38,183 nt of DNA from Bacteroidia bacterium (GTDB lineage: Bacteria; Bacteroidota; Bacteroidia; Bacteroidales; Prolixibacteraceae), in assembly GCA_025358395.1 (NCBI GenBank), contig JANYJT010000303.1:1-38183 (forward strand), read 5' to 3'. A program made the position numbers and the translations under genes. Of this stretch, positions 36,533-38,183 are shown in pieces. Position 1 is the first letter of the stretch. Every line of letters starts with the position of its first letter. The notes under the pieces are model-generated. The model was not told where the DNA came from. It did not search any database and saw only the letters and a list, made by a program, of their open reading frames with translations.

Positions 36533-38183
36533 ATGATTTCCAGACACCATCGATTTTCCAGTTTGCTTTTTTTATTGCTCTTTTTTACAATTGGTTCAAC
36601 CGCTCAAACGAAGAATGACAAATTGATAATCAATGGGACAGTTAGAGTCGACAATGGAAATCCTGCAGGAGCCGTTGTCTCAATTCTAAATATAGCTACC
36701 AAATCAATCGAGAAAAGTGCCACGGTTGGTTCTACCGGAGAGTTTGTATTGGATCTGAGCTATTTTTCGGAATTTCGGTTAACTGTTACAAAGGATGATC
36801 ATTACACAAAAGACATTGATGTTTCCACCATGGTTCCTTCCAAGGTATGGGAGAAGGATAGCATATTTCCGCCTTATCGAATCGTTGTAACCATCTACAA
36901 AAAAATTCCTAATGTTACCCTAAGCTTTGAAGGCAAGGTTGTTGGGAAAATTGAATATTCTCCGAAAGGTAAACTTGACAATTTTGATCGAAAGATCTTC
37001 ATTGATGACAGAGACATCAGAAAGGAGATTGATCAGGCCATAAAAGAACATGAGGATGAATTTTTCAACCAGAAAATGGCTGAAGCCGTTGAATTTGAAA
37101 AGAAAAATCAGATCAGGGAAGCTATCAAGGCGTATGAAGAGGCTTTGGCTCTTCGAAAAAATGACCAGTTTATCAAGCCAAAACTGAAGGAGCTGACTTC
37201 CGATCTGAAAAATATGGAAAAGGATGCTTTGCTTGAGGCTGATTTCAACCGGATGCTTGTTTTGGGAGATGAAAATGTTGCCAAATTAAAGTACCCTGAA
37301 GCTGTTGAAAATTTCAAATCAGCTTTGGCGATCAAGCCAGGAAACCAGGTTGCTTCAGATAAGCTGACAAACGCGGAAAAGTTACTTGCGGCAGTAAATG
37401 CGGAAAAAGCGAAAATAGATGCCGAATTTAACCGATTGCTGGCAGCAGGTGATGCGAATGTAACGGGACAAAAATACCCGGATGCGATTGGCAACTTTAA
37501 AGGGGCGCTTGCGATCAAAGTTGGGGACAAAATTGCCACTGACAAACTGGCAAATGCGGAGAAACTTCTTGCACAATTGAATGCCGACAAGGCTAAACAG
37601 GAAGCCGAATTTAACCGTTTGCTTGCGGCCGGTGATGCCAACGTGACCGGACAAAAATACCCCGAAGCAATTGACAATTTCAAGGGAGCGCTGGGCATCA
37701 AACCAGGCGACAAGATTGCTACGGACAAACTGGCGAATGCCGAAAAGTTGCTTGCCCAGGTCAATGCCGACAAAGCCAAACAGAAAGCCGAGTTCAATCG
37801 GTTGCTGGCAGCTGGTGATGCGAATGTAACCGGACAGAAATACCCTGATGCGATTGACAATTTCAAGGGAGCGCTGGGCATCAAACCAGGCGACAAAATT
37901 GCTACGGACAAACTGGCGAATGCAGAAAAGTTGCTTGCCCAGGTCAATGCCGACAAGGCCAAACAGGAAGCCGAATTTAACCGATTGCTGGCGGCCGGGG
38001 ATGCCAACGTGACCGGACAAAAATACCCGGATGCGATCGGAAACTTCAAGGGAGCGCTGGGCATCAAGATTGGCGACAAAATTGCTACGGACAAACTGGC
38101 GAATGCAGAAAAGTTGCTTGCCCAGGACAATGCCGACAAAGCCAAACAGGAAGCCGAGTTCAACCGATTGCTGGCGGCCGGGG
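36533..38183 (+). CDS. Secreted protein with 61-residue tandem repeats (3' end outside window)
   Basis: An exported protein of at least 550 residues that runs off the right edge. The ATG at 36533 gives a signal peptide with cleavage near IGSTAQ. Residues about 30-110 form a carboxypeptidase-regulatory-like beta domain (LIINGTVRVDNGNPAGAVVS). A charged helical region follows. From 37241 a 183-bp, 61-residue unit repeats in exact register: 37241, 37424, 37607, 37790, 37973, 38156. Each unit is a helical hairpin of TPR type, with YPDAIDNFKGAL and TDKLANAEKLLAQ. The first unit is divergent; later ones are nearly identical in DNA, which indicates recent duplication or gene conversion. The repeat count is therefore likely to vary between strains. 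No function is known to me. Confidence 0.9.
   Translation, partial: MISRHHRFSSLLFLLLFFTIGSTAQTKNDKLIINGTVRVDNGNPAGAVVSILNIATKSIEKSATVGSTGEFVLDLSYFSEFRLTVTKDDHYTKDIDVSTMVPSKVWEKDSIFPPYRIVVTIYKKIPNVTLSFEGKVVGKIEYSPKGKLDNFDRKIFIDDRDIRKEIDQAIKEHEDEFFNQKMAEAVEFEKKNQIREAIKAYEEALALRKNDQFIKPKLKELTSDLKNMEKDALLEADFNRMLVLGDENVAKLKYPEAVENFKSALAIKPGNQVASDKLTNAEKLLAAVNAEKAKIDAEFNRLLAAGDANVTGQKYPDAIGNFKGALAIKVGDKIATDKLANAEKLLAQLNADKAKQEAEFNRLLAAGDANVTGQKYPEAIDNFKGALGIKPGDKIATDKLANAEKLLAQVNADKAKQKAEFNRLLAAGDANVTGQKYPDAIDNFKGALGIKPGDKIATDKLANAEKLLAQVNADKAKQEAEFNRLLAAGDANVTGQKYPDAIGNFKGALGIKIGDKIATDKLANAEKLLAQDNADKAKQEAEFNRLLAAG
37241..38183 (+). repeat. 183-bp tandem coding repeat, at least five full units
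   Basis: Units begin at 37241, 37424, 37607, 37790, 37973 and 38156, always 183 bp apart. The unit at 37241 is old and divergent. Units from 37607 to 38155 differ at only a handful of bases. The array continues beyond the window. Confidence 0.95.

Noticed and set aside
37108..38163. Long open frame of 351 codons on the minus strand within the repeat gene
   Set aside because: It is the antisense shadow of a repeated coding unit; absence of stops in one unit repeats in every unit. The plus frame has the signal peptide and a regular helical pattern.
36533..38183. Repeat array as a CRISPR
   Set aside because: The 183-bp units are coding, in frame and without unique spacers.

Overview
The window is chromosomal DNA from a Bacteroidota bacterium, most likely of the order Bacteroidales or Marinilabiliales; I cannot place it further. 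The evidence is convergent: promoters of the TTTG / TAnnTTTG type used by this phylum, start codons without Shine-Dalgarno sequences, DUF5916 and DUF4465 proteins, PepSY-like and DUF6913-like proteins, remnants of outer-membrane barrel proteins, and many N-terminal lipoprotein signals. The content is mainly housekeeping, with accessory material in the gaps. I see no tRNA, rRNA, CRISPR array, insertion sequence or phage gene.

Layout. 1-1475: a GH20 beta-hexosaminidase lipoprotein that runs off the left edge. 1601-5525: a methionine-branch operon (aspartokinase, O-acetylhomoserine sulfhydrylase, MetA-family homoserine acyltransferase) behind a roughly 220-nt leader. The acyltransferase has Glu111, the signature for acetyl-CoA, and so matches the enzyme encoded beside it. 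5589-8876 (minus): rarA and a TPR protein. 9107-10207 (minus): an ECF sigma factor and a PepSY-like protein. 10377-13888 (plus): an abundant-type lipoprotein with a C-terminal lysine, two L,D-transpeptidases and a membrane-anchored protein. 13894-16116 (minus): a DbpA-like helicase with DEYD in place of DEAD, and an RRM protein with a Gly-rich tail. 16320-16881: a decayed DUF5916 gene. 17042-20170: ffh, folD and an M48 lipoprotein protease. 20218-20603: the decayed C-terminus of an outer-membrane barrel protein. 20803-21749: a small membrane protein overlapping an ABC ATPase. 22095-25596 (minus): dapA, a DUF6913-like gene and ligA. 25702-26738: a Bacteroidota promoter, a cobalamin riboswitch and an orphan DUF4465 lipoprotein. 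26940-28970: a SlyD-like isomerase with a Cys-rich tail, aroC and a tiny winged-helix protein. 29099-34594: a complete RND efflux operon. 34657-36381: an APC permease. 36533 to the right edge: a secreted protein built of 61-residue repeats that are nearly identical in DNA.

Two things stand out. First, the lipoprotein at 10377 and the N-terminal domain of the neighbouring L,D-transpeptidase align without gaps over about 51 residues. The lipoprotein also ends in lysine, as Braun's lipoprotein of enterobacteria does. This suggests a Bacteroidota system that ties an outer-membrane lipoprotein to peptidoglycan; it is an inference from sequence and context. Second, several gene ends carry degenerate tandem words, three of them with an exact 7-bp period but unrelated sequences (8921-9112, 15248-15454, 18377-18432). 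A fourth family uses a CTTTAGTCA word (5524-5587, 34611-34648). A four-box inverted element at 21853-22049 looks like a separate dispersed repeat.
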